From Metarhizobium sp964253915 (lineage in GTDB: Bacteria; Pseudomonadota; Alphaproteobacteria; Rhizobiales; Rhizobiaceae), in contig NZ_CAXUSG020000001.1 of the NCBI RefSeq assembly GCF_964253915.1, positions 620,001 to 684,000 on the forward strand: a stretch of DNA of 64,000 nucleotides, in the 5' to 3' direction. The notes under the pieces are model-generated. The model was not told the origin of the DNA and ran no database searches. It saw only the letters and a program-made list of their open reading frames with translations. The number at the start of each line of letters is the position of its first letter. The first letter of the stretch is position 1. Both the position numbers and the translations under genes were made by a program. Shown one piece after another: positions 1-8,988 of this stretch.

Positions 1-453
1 GCTGCTTCGGCAGCATCCCTGAACTATCAGAGCTTCCTGAAGCTTCTGATCGCCCAGATGAAGAACCAGGATCCGACCGATCCGATGGATGCCACCGAGC
101 AGGTATCGCAGCTTGCAACCTTCTCGCAAGTCGAGCAGGCGATCCAGACGAACAAGAACCTGGAATACCTGATCCAGAGCCAGTCGCTGACCCAGGCGTC
201 GAACTATATCGGCAAGACGCTCACCAGCGCCGATGATTCCGTCACTGGCGTCATCAAGGAAGTGGAAGTCTATTCGGACGGCCTGATCGCCATTACCGAG
301 AAGGGTGACAAGATCCTGATTCAGGCCGGCATCAAGATCAGCGACGGCACGACGACGCCGACTGACGGCAATACTGATGGCGACGCACCCACGACGGCAG
401 CGGAAGCAATGGCGACCGACACCGATACGAATACCGGTGACACCACCGGCTAA
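1..453 (+). CDS. flgD: Flagellar hook capping protein FlgD (5' end outside window)
   Basis: FlgD caps the growing hook and is needed for hook subunit polymerisation outside the cell. The reading frame is open from base 1, and the residues before the first in-window ATG (position 58) already match the conserved FlgD N-terminal region (SLNYQSFLKLLIAQMKNQDP, then DPMDATEQVSQLATFSQVEQ). The true start is therefore upstream of the window. About 150 codons are visible. The C-terminal third is a low-complexity Thr/Asp-rich tail, typical of the short rhizobial FlgD, which lacks the full tudor/Ig-like portion. It is followed at 80 bp by fliQ, consistent with a rhizobial late flagellar operon. Identity is firm; only the start is missing. 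Confidence 0.93.
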   Translation, partial: AASAASLNYQSFLKLLIAQMKNQDPTDPMDATEQVSQLATFSQVEQAIQTNKNLEYLIQSQSLTQASNYIGKTLTSADDSVTGVIKEVEVYSDGLIAITEKGDKILIQAGIKISDGTTTPTDGNTDGDAPTTAAEAMATDTDTNTGDTTG

Positions 454-532
454 GCCGATATGAAGCCGGCCTGAGCTGATGTAGGATTGGCGAATCATCG
501 CCTCGGCGATTCCCAAGCAAGGAATGATTCCT

Positions 533-799
533 ATGAATGAGGCAGATGCCCTGGACATCGTGCAGGCGGCCATCTGGACCGTTCTCATCGCGTCCGGTCC
601 GGCGGTTCTTGCGGCCATGGTGGTCGGCCTGGTCATCGCCTTCATTCAGGCGTTGACGCAGATCCAGGAAATCACCTTGACCTTCGTGCCGAAAATCGTT
701 GCGATCTTCGTGGTCGTCGGCATCACGGCGCCCTTCATCGGCGGACAGATTTCGTTGTTCACCAATCTGGTGTTCTCCCGGGTCCAGTCAGGCTTCTGA
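533..799 (+). CDS. fliQ: Flagellar type III export gate protein FliQ
   Basis: FliQ is a small two-helix membrane component of the flagellar type III export gate (the FliPQR core in the basal body). The 88-residue product has two hydrophobic stretches (roughly residues 15-38 and 52-75) and the family pattern ALTQIQEITLTFVPK in the loop. An ATG nine bases upstream (524) is in frame, but AAGGA at 519-523 is correctly spaced for the ATG at 533, and 88 residues is the usual FliQ length. It lies between flgD and flhA, an order seen in rhizobial flagellar operons. Confidence 0.95.
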   Translation: MNEADALDIVQAAIWTVLIASGPAVLAAMVVGLVIAFIQALTQIQEITLTFVPKIVAIFVVVGITAPFIGGQISLFTNLVFSRVQSGF

Positions 800-968
800 C
801 GACAGATCATTTTTCCAACGACGGCCGGCACGCCTTCGCGTTCCGGCCGTTTTGCATTTTCGTTCGGTCCTGCCACCCTCGCGCAAGCTTCGCTGACTAT
901 CCATCGTTTCCAATTGGGCAAGAAGGGTCGGTTTCCCTTGCCCGCCTCTCATGAGGAGATGGACAAGT

Positions 969-3056
969 ATGGCGCAGACACCTGCAATTTCTATTCCCAA
1001 GTTCGGCGGCAGCACCCGCGATATCGGCTTCGCGCTCGGCATCGTTGGCATCCTCTGCATCCTGTTCCTGCCGATCCCGCCGTTTCTGATCGATATGGGC
1101 CTGGCGTTCTCGATCGCCTTCTCGGTGCTCATCCTGATGGTGGCGTTGTGGATCCAGAAACCCCTGGATTTCTCGTCTTTCCCGACCATTCTGCTGATCG
1201 CGACGATGACGCGCCTGGCGCTCAACATCGCCACGACCCGCGTCATCCTTTCTCACGGTAATGAAGGCCACGAGGCGGCGGGCCATGTGATCGCCGGTTT
1301 CTCGGCGCTCGTCATGTCCGGCGACTTCGTCATCGGTGTGATCGTCTTCCTCATCCTGGTGACGGTGAACTTCATCGTCATCACCAAGGGTGCGACGCGT
1401 ATCGCCGAAGTCGGCGCCCGCTTCACCCTGGACGCGATCCCCGGCAAGCAGATGTCGATCGACGCCGACCTGTCGGCCGGCATCATCGATGAGAAGGAAG
1501 CGCAGCGCCGCCGCCGCGAACTGGAAGAAGAAAGCTCCTTCTTCGGTTCGATGGATGGTGCCTCGAAATTCGTGCGCGGCGACGCCGTCGCCGGCTTGCT
1601 CATCACCGCCATCAACATCTTCGGCGGCATCATTATCGGCTACTTCCGCCACGGCATGGAAATCGGCGAAGCCGCCGATGTTTTCGTCAAGCTGTCCGTC
1701 GGCGACGGTATCGTCTCCCAGGTTCCGGCCCTGATCGTTTCGCTGGCCGCCGGCCTGCTCGTATCGCGCGGCGGTACGTCGGGTTCGACGGATCAGGCGG
1801 TCATCAACCAGCTGAGCGGTTATCCCCGCGCGCTTTCGGTCGCGGCTGCACTGATGGTGCTGCTGGCGCTCGTACCCGGACTGCCGATGCTGCCCTTCAT
1901 GGCGCTTGGCGGCCTGATGGCGTTCGGAAGCTGGTTCATTCCCCGTCAGCTGGAGAAGGAAAGCACCATCCTGCGCGAGCAGGAGGAAAAGATGGCGGTG
2001 CAGACCAAGGAGCAGGAAAAGGATTCGGTCAAGGCAGTCCTCAAGACCTCCGAAATCGAGCTGGCGCTCGGCAAGCTGGTCTCGACCCGTCTGCTCGGCG
2101 CACACCAGGAACTGGGTTTCCGCGTCGGCAAGATGCGCAAGAAGTTCGCCAGCCAGTACGGTTTCGTCGTTCCCGAAATCAAGGTGACGGACGATATCGC
2201 CATCGCCGAAAAATCCTATCAGATCCGCATCCATGGCACGACGGTGGCATCGAACCTGCTGCGTGTCGGCGAAGTTCTCGTCGTCACCGGTTCGGGCCGC
2301 AAGCCGAGCGTGCCGGGCGACGAAATCCGCGAACCCGCCTTCGGCATGCCGGCGGTGTCCGTCCTCGAGGCCTTCACCGAAGACCTCAAGCGCGAAGGGT
2401 TCCACCCGATCGACAACGTTTCGGTGGTTCTGACCCACGTCAGCGAAGTCATTCGCAACAACCTGCCGCAGCTTCTGTCCTACAAGGACGTGAAGGTGCT
2501 GATCGATCGTCTCGATCCGGAATACAAGAAGCTCGCCGACGAGATCTGCTCGACGCACATGTCCTACTCGGGCCTGCAGGCGGTGCTCAAGCTGCTGCTT
2601 GCCGAACGCGTCTCGATCCGCAACCTGCACCTGATTCTCGAAGCTGTGGCGGAACTCGCGCCGCATGTCCGCAAGACCGAACAGATCGTCGAGCACGTCC
2701 GTGTCCGCATGGCGCAGCAGCTCTGCGGCGACCTGGCCGACAACGGCGTGCTGCGCGTGTTGCGCCTCGGCAGCAAGTGGGACCTCGTGTTCCACCAGGC
2801 GCTGAAGCGCGATGCGAAGGGCGAAGTCGTCGAATTCGACATCGATCCGCGCAGTCTCGAAGAGTTCAGCGAGCAGGCGACCAAAGTTATCCGTGAATTC
2901 ATGGACCGCGGCTTGCCTTTCGTGCTTGTCACGTCGCCGGAAACACGCTCCTATGTGCGCATGATCATCGAACGCTTGTTTGCGACGCTGCCGGTCCTGT
3001 CCCATGTGGAACTGGCCAAGGGCATCGAAATCAAGATCCTGGGCTCTATTTCATGA
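969..3056 (+). CDS. flhA: Flagellar export protein FlhA
   Basis: FlhA is the large inner-membrane export gate subunit; its cytoplasmic nonamer docks substrates and chaperones. The product of about 695 residues has an N-terminal multi-pass membrane half (to about residue 330), the FHIPEP-family signature GARFTLDAIPGKQM near residue 150, and a soluble C-terminal half. The start at 969 is chosen because AGGAG at 954-958 is 10 bases upstream and MAQTPAISIPKFG is a typical start; an in-frame ATG at 951 would add six residues. It overlaps fliR by four bases (ATGA), indicating translational coupling. Confidence 0.96.
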   Translation: MAQTPAISIPKFGGSTRDIGFALGIVGILCILFLPIPPFLIDMGLAFSIAFSVLILMVALWIQKPLDFSSFPTILLIATMTRLALNIATTRVILSHGNEGHEAAGHVIAGFSALVMSGDFVIGVIVFLILVTVNFIVITKGATRIAEVGARFTLDAIPGKQMSIDADLSAGIIDEKEAQRRRRELEEESSFFGSMDGASKFVRGDAVAGLLITAINIFGGIIIGYFRHGMEIGEAADVFVKLSVGDGIVSQVPALIVSLAAGLLVSRGGTSGSTDQAVINQLSGYPRALSVAAALMVLLALVPGLPMLPFMALGGLMAFGSWFIPRQLEKESTILREQEEKMAVQTKEQEKDSVKAVLKTSEIELALGKLVSTRLLGAHQELGFRVGKMRKKFASQYGFVVPEIKVTDDIAIAEKSYQIRIHGTTVASNLLRVGEVLVVTGSGRKPSVPGDEIREPAFGMPAVSVLEAFTEDLKREGFHPIDNVSVVLTHVSEVIRNNLPQLLSYKDVKVLIDRLDPEYKKLADEICSTHMSYSGLQAVLKLLLAERVSIRNLHLILEAVAELAPHVRKTEQIVEHVRVRMAQQLCGDLADNGVLRVLRLGSKWDLVFHQALKRDAKGEVVEFDIDPRSLEEFSEQATKVIREFMDRGLPFVLVTSPETRSYVRMIIERLFATLPVLSHVELAKGIEIKILGSIS

Positions 3057-3805
3057 TTGACGACCCCCAAGGGACCGTACTCGCCCTCTTCGTGGTGTTA
3101 TGCCGGGTGGGCGGGTGCATGATGGTCCTGCCGGGGTTTACATCGGCTCGCCTCCCCGTGATGATCAGGATGCTGACGGCGATGGCCGTCGCAATGGCGC
3201 TGCTGCCTTTGCTTTGGGACACGATCTACCCGCGTGTTTCCGGCGATCGGGTGACGTTCATCTTCCTGATCGTCAACGAACTGGCTGTTGGCGTCATGTA
3301 TGGCATGCTGGCGCGGTTTTTCACACTCGGCCTGCAGTTTACCGGCACCGTCATCACCCTGATGATCGGCTTCAACTCGCCGCCCGCGCCGGACGCTCTG
3401 GAAGACACGGCGGAAAACCAGCTGACGAACATGATCAGTTTTGCCGGACTGATGGTGTTGTTCGCGCTGGATTTCCATCACATCGTCTTCCGCGCGGTAA
3501 TCGATTCCTATTCCAGCATGCCGCCGGGGACGCTGTTCAGCAGCCAGAAATCGCTGATCACGCTGACCGATACGCTGGATCAGACGATGCATATCATGCT
3601 GCGGCTCGCCAGCCCCTTCGTCCTCTACGGCCTGATGTTCAACCTCTCGATCGGTCTGATCAACAAGCTGGCACCGCAGATCCCGATCTACTTCATCTCG
3701 ACGCCCTACCTGCTCATGGGCGGGCTGTTCATGCTCTATCTTTCGGTCGCGGCCCTGCTGCGGCTGTTTGCCAACGCATTTCCCGGCGTGTTCATCGGCG
3801 GTTAG
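3053..3805 (+). CDS. fliR: Flagellar export gate protein FliR
   Basis: FliR is the third component of the FliPQR export channel. The 250-residue product is strongly hydrophobic, with about six predicted membrane segments, the N-terminal pattern CRVGGCMMVLPGF and the central GFNSPPAPDALEDTAENQLTN loop region (residues about 103-124), as in other rhizobial FliR proteins. The start codon overlaps the flhA stop by four bases. The next gene begins 32 bases downstream, so it is probably on the same transcript. Confidence 0.94.
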   Translation: MIDDPQGTVLALFVVLCRVGGCMMVLPGFTSARLPVMIRMLTAMAVAMALLPLLWDTIYPRVSGDRVTFIFLIVNELAVGVMYGMLARFFTLGLQFTGTVITLMIGFNSPPAPDALEDTAENQLTNMISFAGLMVLFALDFHHIVFRAVIDSYSSMPPGTLFSSQKSLITLTDTLDQTMHIMLRLASPFVLYGLMFNLSIGLINKLAPQIPIYFISTPYLLMGGLFMLYLSVAALLRLFANAFPGVFIGG

Positions 3806-3837
3806 CCTTCGGGGCTGCCTTCAAGACGGAAACGGTC

Positions 3838-4257
3838 ATGGCTGCAACAAGCAAGTCGAAAAAACTCAAGCGCCTGGTCGCCGTTCAGCGCCAGCTGGAA
3901 AAGATGGCGGAAAGCGATCTTGCCGCCACGACGCGCTACCGGCACGAAATCAACGAATCGATGGATGTCGTCATCCAGGCCATCGGTTCTGTCGATGGCA
4001 TCCATAGCCTGTTCACCCAGCATTATTCCGAGCGGTTCGGAAGGCTCTCGGTGCGCGACCAGCAACTGGCGGGCATCCAGCAGGTGCAGGAGATGAAAAT
4101 CATGCGCGAGCGGGCCAAGGGCGACCGGCTGGAGGAGAACATGAAGGAGGCGCGCACCCTCGAGGAGCGCGGCGAAGCCGATGAAAGTATTTACGATCTC
4201 GTAGATCAACTCATTCTGATAAACACGCCAGCCTCCAGCAAGGTTGAAAAGCCATAA
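3838..4257 (+). CDS. Small coiled-coil protein of the flagellar operon
   Basis: This gene encodes 139 residues, highly charged and almost entirely alpha-helical, with heptad-like stretches (KRLVAVQRQLEKMAESDLAA, later QVQEMKIMRERAKGDRLEEN). There is no signal peptide or membrane segment. Size, charge and position after fliR fit a FliJ-like export accessory protein, which is also a short coiled coil, but no diagnostic motif is visible and this is inference. The ATG at 3838 is taken because the conserved-looking protein begins there. The same frame is open further upstream, but that part lies inside fliR. It is co-directional with its neighbours and 32 bp from the following gene. Confidence 0.8.
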   Translation: MAATSKSKKLKRLVAVQRQLEKMAESDLAATTRYRHEINESMDVVIQAIGSVDGIHSLFTQHYSERFGRLSVRDQQLAGIQQVQEMKIMRERAKGDRLEENMKEARTLEERGEADESIYDLVDQLILINTPASSKVEKP

Positions 4258-4289
4258 CTTGTTCCGATCTGAAATGAGAGGAATGACAC

Positions 4290-4847
4290 GTGGCTATCTC
4301 ACCCCCAAGTGATTTGGTCCTGGACGTTGTGAAGGCAGCCGATCCGGCGGCCGTTCAGGCGGCTCAGCAGAAGCTGATGACGACGCGTGCGGCAGCGGCT
4401 GCCCGCGGCCTGACGGAAAGCGGCGCCGGTTTCAGCAATGCCATCGATCAGCTCGACACCACTGCGTCGAGCGCCGGTCTTGGCAATGTTTCGTCCGACA
4501 AATCAAAAATTCCTGCAAGCTACCGCAAGTTCGAAGCCATGGTGCTGCAGAGCTTCGTCGGTTCGATGCTGCCGGAGAGCGAAGAGCTATACGGCAAGGG
4601 CAACGCCGGTGAGATCTGGAAAGGCATGATGGCCGAGCAGATCGGCGATTCCATTGCGAAGGCCGGCGGCGTCGGCATTGCCGCACAGATGTTCTCGCAA
4701 TCTCTGATGCGGGCGCAGAACGATGAAATGAGCAACGTTGTCACCGACGACAACGAACGCAAGCTCGCACTCAGCATGGTGACCGATTTCGAGCGGCGCA
4801 CTTTCGGCGTAGTGGCGACAGATAACGAGGGAGCCGAAAACTCATGA
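4290..4847 (+). CDS. Rod-binding protein (FlgJ N-domain only, CheL-like)
   Basis: The 185-residue protein has the rod-binding domain found in the N-terminal half of FlgJ: SYRKFEAMVLQSFVGSMLP followed by YGKGNAGEIWKGMMAEQIGD and the GGVGIA segment. It would act in the periplasm as a rod cap or assembly scaffold. It lacks the C-terminal muramidase domain of enterobacterial FlgJ, as is normal in alphaproteobacteria, where this protein is often called CheL. Translation starts at GTG 4290, with GAGAGGA at 4276-4282 as ribosome binding site. It overlaps the next gene by four bases. Confidence 0.85.
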   Translation: MAISPPSDLVLDVVKAADPAAVQAAQQKLMTTRAAAAARGLTESGAGFSNAIDQLDTTASSAGLGNVSSDKSKIPASYRKFEAMVLQSFVGSMLPESEELYGKGNAGEIWKGMMAEQIGDSIAKAGGVGIAAQMFSQSLMRAQNDEMSNVVTDDNERKLALSMVTDFERRTFGVVATDNEGAENS

Positions 4848-5227
4848 GCGGAACGGTCAACATTGAAGTAGCTTCGAATGATTATCGCATCAAGTCGGTC
4901 CTCGGACGGCTGGAGATGATCATCGACAACGAGAATACGCGTATCGGCGCCGATCCGGAATTCGACCTCAAGGTTTCGAACGCGCACAAGAGCCGTTGCC
5001 TCTACGAACTGACGATGCTGTTTCGTGATACGGACCCGCGCCAGATGTCGACCATGTATGTCGACCAGCTGCATGGCCTGAAGAAGAAGCTCGTGGTCAA
5101 CCAGCAGCGCGTCGAGGCGCATCTGGAAGCCGTGCGTGCCGTTGCCGATATCCTCAAGAATGCCGTTCAGGAAGCGGATGCTGACGGCACCTATTCCCAG
5201 GAACAGTTCCGCTATAGCGATTCGTGA
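4844..5227 (+). CDS. FlgN-like flagellar protein (tentative)
   Basis: This gene encodes 127 residues, predicted mostly helical and soluble, with no signal peptide. The pattern of a long N-terminal helix (RLEMIIDNENTRIG), a central region and a C-terminal helix (HLEAVRAVADILKNAVQEAD) resembles FlgN-type export chaperones for the hook-associated proteins. Similarity is at the level of length, helicity and operon position, so the name is tentative. It starts inside the rod-binding gene (ATGA overlap) and its stop overlaps the next start (TGATG), so the three small genes are tightly coupled. Confidence 0.7.
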   Translation: MSGTVNIEVASNDYRIKSVLGRLEMIIDNENTRIGADPEFDLKVSNAHKSRCLYELTMLFRDTDPRQMSTMYVDQLHGLKKKLVVNQQRVEAHLEAVRAVADILKNAVQEADADGTYSQEQFRYSDS

Positions 5228-5766
5228 TGATCAAGCTTATTCTCACAGGAGCCTGGGTCTGCATCGTCACGTTGGGGACGGTGTATTTTTCCGTCGTCAT
5301 GGCCACGGCGCCGGCGACGGATCCGGATGCCGAGAAGAAAGCAGCCCTTGAATTGGTCAAGGGCGAATCGATCACCTTGCCGATGATTTCCAACGGCAAG
5401 GTCGCAGGCTATTTCCTCAGCAAGATTTCCTTCATGCTCGACAAGGAGAAGATGAAGGGCGTCGAATTGCCGATGACGGAATACATGACGGACGAGCTGT
5501 TTACGCTCCTCGTCGGCAACAAGATGGTCGACATTGCCGATACCTCGACCTTCAATGTCGACGAGTTCCGCAAGAGCGTCAAGGAAGGCATGAACAAGCG
5601 CTTCGGCGACGAGATCGTTGCCGACGTGATGGTCGAGCAGCTCGATTATCTTGCCAAGTCGGACACGCGGGTCAGCGGCGGCGCCGAAAACGTCAAGCAG
5701 CCGGTCAAGATCGTCGAAGGGACCACCGCCGAGACGCCGGCGGCAGCCGCGAGCGAGTCGCACTGA
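5227..5766 (+). CDS. Membrane-anchored FliL-like protein of the flagellar operon
   Basis: The 179-residue product has one N-terminal membrane segment (IKLILTGAWVCIVTLGTVYF) followed by a periplasmic domain whose secondary-structure order resembles FliL: a strand pair (GKVAGYFLSKISFMLD), then MTEYMTDELFTLLVG, then a helix (NVDEFRKSVKEGMNKRFGDE) leading to VADVMVEQLDYL. FliL proteins stabilise the stator at the motor. Sequence identity to true FliL is not obvious to me, so it may be a paralogue specific to rhizobia. A GTG at 5224 is an alternative start. It is the last gene before a strong terminator. Confidence 0.7.
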   Translation: MIKLILTGAWVCIVTLGTVYFSVVMATAPATDPDAEKKAALELVKGESITLPMISNGKVAGYFLSKISFMLDKEKMKGVELPMTEYMTDELFTLLVGNKMVDIADTSTFNVDEFRKSVKEGMNKRFGDEIVADVMVEQLDYLAKSDTRVSGGAENVKQPVKIVEGTTAETPAAAASESH

Positions 5767-5816
5767 TCTACCCGTGCATGCCGGGCAGCCGGCCGCCCGA
5801 AATTGTTACACGATGA

Positions 5817-5848
5817 AATCCGCCCTTTCGCAGGGCGGATTTTCTTTT
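5817..5848 (+). terminator. Rho-independent terminator of the flagellar operon
   Basis: A perfect 10-bp stem, AATCCGCCCT (5817-5826) and AGGGCGGATT (5832-5841), encloses a 5-base loop and runs into TTCTTTT. It lies 51 bp after the last flagellar gene stop, so it closes the operon. Confidence 0.9.
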
Positions 5849-5907
5849 GTGGTGCTGTTCCAATCTGAAAACGTCTTCAATTTTAAACAATGACTTAAAC
5901 GGCATTT

Positions 5908-5962
5908 CATCCTTCCGTTCTATAGCTTGGAGCAGTCGGTTCGCCCGGTGGACGGAAGGATG
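5908..5962. promoter_or_regulatory. Inverted repeat upstream of the wecG-like gene
   Basis: A perfect 11-bp inverted repeat, CATCCTTCCGT (5908-5918) and ACGGAAGGATG (5952-5962), has centres 44 bp apart in the 318-bp gap between the flagellar terminator and the glycosyltransferase gene. It could be a paired operator or a leader RNA hairpin. No regulator can be assigned. The rest of this gap shows no further gene. Confidence 0.4.
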
Positions 5963-6084
5963 CCGCAAGGCGATTTTTATCCTGGCCGCCCGCTTCGGCA
6001 GACCATCTTAGAGCCGTGTCCGGTTGCCGGAGGTGCCATGACGGGTGCCGCAACGTGCCGGTTTTGTGCGCATGGGGGAAATGA

Positions 6085-6969
6085 ATGAACCTTGCTGCCA
6101 ATTTTGCGGTGCTGGCATCGCGGCGCACGCTGTTCGGCCTGTCCGTCTGCGATTGCGGTTGGCCGGGTGCTCTGGCCTTCCTCAACGATCTGGCATGCTT
6201 GCCCTTCGGCCAGACGGTCGTGTCTTTCCTGAACGCCAACAATGCCAACCTGATGATCGCCGATGAGGAATATCGGCAGGTACTGGCCCGGCACCTGGTT
6301 CTGCCGGATGGCATCGGCATCGACCTGGCGTCGCGGATCTTCCATGGCGCGCCGTTTCCCGCCAATCTCAACGGCACCGATTTCGTGCCGGCACTCCTGA
6401 CCTACATGACCCATCCGATGCGCATCGGCCTTGTCGGCGCGCGCCGGGATGTTCTTGATCGGGCTGCCGCGAATTTGCATGCCCATGCGCCCTGGCATGA
6501 GGTCGTGGCCATTTCCGATGGTTTCTTCGACAAGCAGAACAGCCAGAACGTGGTCGACGACATCGAACGACAGGGATTGGACATCCTGATCGTCGGCATG
6601 GGAACGCCGCTGCAGGAAAAATGGGTGGACGCCAACATCCGTCCGATACATGCCCGGCTGGTGCTGACAGTGGGTGCCTTTTTTGATTTTGCTGCCGGCG
6701 CGGTGCCTCGAGCGCCGTCGCTGGTGCGCCGGTTGCGCCTGGAATGGGCCTACAGATTGTTTCTGGAGCCCAAGCGTCTGTGGCCGCGTTACATGATCGG
6801 CATTCCGGTCTTTCTCTGCAATCTGTTGCGTTACCGTTTCGGAAATGTATCGGCCATCACCGCGCCCGCGGAGCGGCTGCCCGTCGTCCCGTTGCCGCAG
6901 ACGGCGGATTTCGAGGCCGGTCGTACGGAAATACCCGGCCCCAAGGCGGCAGCGGGCAGCGGACGTTAA
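6085..6969 (+). CDS. WecG/TagA/CpsF family glycosyltransferase
   Basis: Members of this family transfer an N-acetylmannosamine-type or related sugar from a UDP donor onto an undecaprenyl-linked acceptor at the inner face of the membrane during polysaccharide assembly. The 294-residue protein carries the family landmarks in order: NANNANL, LPDGIGIDLASR (acidic donor site), LNGTDFVPAL, GMGTPLQEKW, VGAFFDFAAG and the basic C-terminal block LRLEWAYRLFLEPKRLWPRY thought to contact the membrane. It is followed at 87 bp by a Wzz/GumC-like gene, suggesting a shared polysaccharide pathway, but no other assembly genes are nearby. Confidence 0.9.
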   Translation: MNLAANFAVLASRRTLFGLSVCDCGWPGALAFLNDLACLPFGQTVVSFLNANNANLMIADEEYRQVLARHLVLPDGIGIDLASRIFHGAPFPANLNGTDFVPALLTYMTHPMRIGLVGARRDVLDRAAANLHAHAPWHEVVAISDGFFDKQNSQNVVDDIERQGLDILIVGMGTPLQEKWVDANIRPIHARLVLTVGAFFDFAAGAVPRAPSLVRRLRLEWAYRLFLEPKRLWPRYMIGIPVFLCNLLRYRFGNVSAITAPAERLPVVPLPQTADFEAGRTEIPGPKAAAGSGR

Positions 6970-7056
6970 CCTTTTCTTTGCCATGAAAATTTAATCTGCG
7001 TTAAGAATCCCGGTGATGGCATGCGTCGGCCGGGTTGCGTTCCAGCGCGGGCGGTC

Positions 7057-8988
7057 ATGGCGATGAAGCAGATGTATTCCAGGGCAGATACCTTCGACGG
7101 ACGTTATCCGCCATCGACGCGCGGTGACAGCCAGGGCAGGGGCGCGCGGTCGCCGGAGACCGTAATACTCCAGCAGCCGGCCGATCCACGCCTGACGGAA
7201 ACGATCGGCTCCATCCTGTCCCGCCAGGATCCTTCACGCCGGCCCGTAGCGGCCGGGCCTGCCGAGTTCTCAGCCGGTGCGCCCCGGCAGTTCCGGGCCG
7301 CCGAAGAACAGCAGAACCATCCGCCCGTCACAAGGAGCCCGGTGAAAGCGCACAATCGCCCGCGCCTTTTGCGGCTCCGTTATCTTCTGGCCGGGACGCT
7401 CGCCATTGTCGCTGTCGCAACGGCTGGCCTGTGGGGTTTCGGCACGCAGCCGCAGGTGGCTTCGGCGCATATTGCGCTGGAGATGAACGATATTGCCGAC
7501 CGCGGCGAAAGGCTTGCCTTGCTGAATGCAAGGCTTTCGGCCGTTACCGGCCTCGACGTCCTCTCGAAGACCGTGGAGAAGCTTCGGCTCGACTACGATC
7601 CGGAATTCGCGGCCGGGACGGCCTCGTCCTGGGGCGTGCTCACCGAGCTTCTGACCTCGTCGCCGGAAGCGGATTTCGAACGCGGCACCGAAGCCAGGCT
7701 GCGCGCCGCGGTCGATGCCACCATCGATCCTTCCGACGAAAGCATCGTCGTCACCGTCCGCAGTTCGGATGAGCAGAAATCCGCGGCCATCGCCGGTGCG
7801 ATGGCGGAATCCTTCGTTGAAGCGGTCAATGCCGAGCGGCCGGTCCGCAAGGTCGATGCCGTCGCCGGTCCGGATGTCGATGCCGAACGGATCGCGCTCG
7901 AAAAGGCGCAGGCGGACCTGCAGGCATTCACCGCCGGCGGCGGAGAGAAATTGCAGGCGGCAATCAAGCTCAAGAACGAAGTCGACAAGCTGCGCCTCGA
8001 AAATGCGCTGGCGCAAAAGCGCTTGAACGACGAGGGCGGCAAAACCGTTTCCGGAAATCTTTCCAGCCTTCTCGACGGCAGCTTCCCCACGGCCCTGCTG
8101 ACACCGGCGCTGGAAGATCTGCGTGGACGCTACGTCAACGCCAAGATCGCGCTGGAACAACTCGCCGTCGCGTTCGGCCCACGGCATCCACGGCTGCAGA
8201 CGGCGCAGACGATGGTCGATACACTGAAGTCCGATATCGAGCGCGAATTGCGCAACGCCTTCGCCGAAGGCCGCGCCTCGCTGCAGCAGGCGCAGGCAAA
8301 AGCCAAACAGCTGGCCGCGCAATCGGCGGAAGCGACGAAAAAACTCGAAGGCACCGGCATCGATCTTGCACGCTACGACGCGCTGCAGTCGGCGGTGGAG
8401 GCTGCGCAGGAAACCTTCCGCAGCGCGCTGGCCCAGAACGAAGATTCCGGCTCCGTCGATCCGCTGGTCACCGCGAGCATAGCGACGCCGGCTATGCCCG
8501 CCATGGCGTTGCCGCTGCCGCAGACGCAGGACGATCCACGTTTCGGTGAGTTCTTCTTCGCCATCCTGCTTGTGCTTGCCGCCGCCGCCTGCGCGCTCGG
8601 CATGATGCATGCCTGGCGCAAACGCCATGTCGTGGCGCAGGATGCCCTGGACGATCCGCTCGAGCGCCCGGATGCCTATCGTGCTGCGGCGGAATGGGAT
8701 CATCCGCAGCTTTATCCCGAACAGGCAGCTCAATGGCAGCCGCATGTCGATGAACGCTTTGGTGAACACCGGGCGCATGCGGTCTCCGCTCCGGAGTATT
8801 ACGATGCGTTTGACGATGGTGACCATGCCGGTTATCGCCAGCCGTCGCTGATGGCCGAATTGCGCCGCGTTGCCCCGACAATGTTCCGCGAGGAGGATAG
8901 CCAGCAGGACATCCGCCAGATCAAGGAAGAGGTTGCGGCCCTGCGCCAGCGGGTGCAGGACTGGGCAGACCGGCGCGGCGGCCGCTGA
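7057..8988 (+). CDS. Wzz/GumC-like polysaccharide chain-length protein without kinase domain
   Basis: About 643 residues in the layout of polysaccharide co-polymerases: a Pro-rich cytoplasmic N-terminal tail, a first membrane helix (about residues 108-130, LRYLLAGTLAIVAVATAGLW), a large periplasmic region dominated by coiled coil (about 270-480), and a second helix (FFFAILLVLAAAACALGMM, about 498-518). A C-terminal tail of about 120 residues ends in a short coiled coil. No Walker motifs or tyrosine-kinase domain follow, unlike full ExoP/BY-kinases. The start is uncertain: ATGs at 7021, 7057 and 7063 are in frame and none has a strong ribosome binding site. It likely works with the preceding glycosyltransferase gene. 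Confidence 0.8.
   Translation: MAMKQMYSRADTFDGRYPPSTRGDSQGRGARSPETVILQQPADPRLTETIGSILSRQDPSRRPVAAGPAEFSAGAPRQFRAAEEQQNHPPVTRSPVKAHNRPRLLRLRYLLAGTLAIVAVATAGLWGFGTQPQVASAHIALEMNDIADRGERLALLNARLSAVTGLDVLSKTVEKLRLDYDPEFAAGTASSWGVLTELLTSSPEADFERGTEARLRAAVDATIDPSDESIVVTVRSSDEQKSAAIAGAMAESFVEAVNAERPVRKVDAVAGPDVDAERIALEKAQADLQAFTAGGGEKLQAAIKLKNEVDKLRLENALAQKRLNDEGGKTVSGNLSSLLDGSFPTALLTPALEDLRGRYVNAKIALEQLAVAFGPRHPRLQTAQTMVDTLKSDIERELRNAFAEGRASLQQAQAKAKQLAAQSAEATKKLEGTGIDLARYDALQSAVEAAQETFRSALAQNEDSGSVDPLVTASIATPAMPAMALPLPQTQDDPRFGEFFFAILLVLAAAACALGMMHAWRKRHVVAQDALDDPLERPDAYRAAAEWDHPQLYPEQAAQWQPHVDERFGEHRAHAVSAPEYYDAFDDGDHAGYRQPSLMAELRRVAPTMFREEDSQQDIRQIKEEVAALRQRVQDWADRRGGR

Noticed and set aside
897..3005. 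Long minus-strand open frame opposite flhA
   Set aside because: Antisense shadow of a GC-rich gene; the composition is His/Arg/Asp-rich nonsense and flhA is unmistakable.
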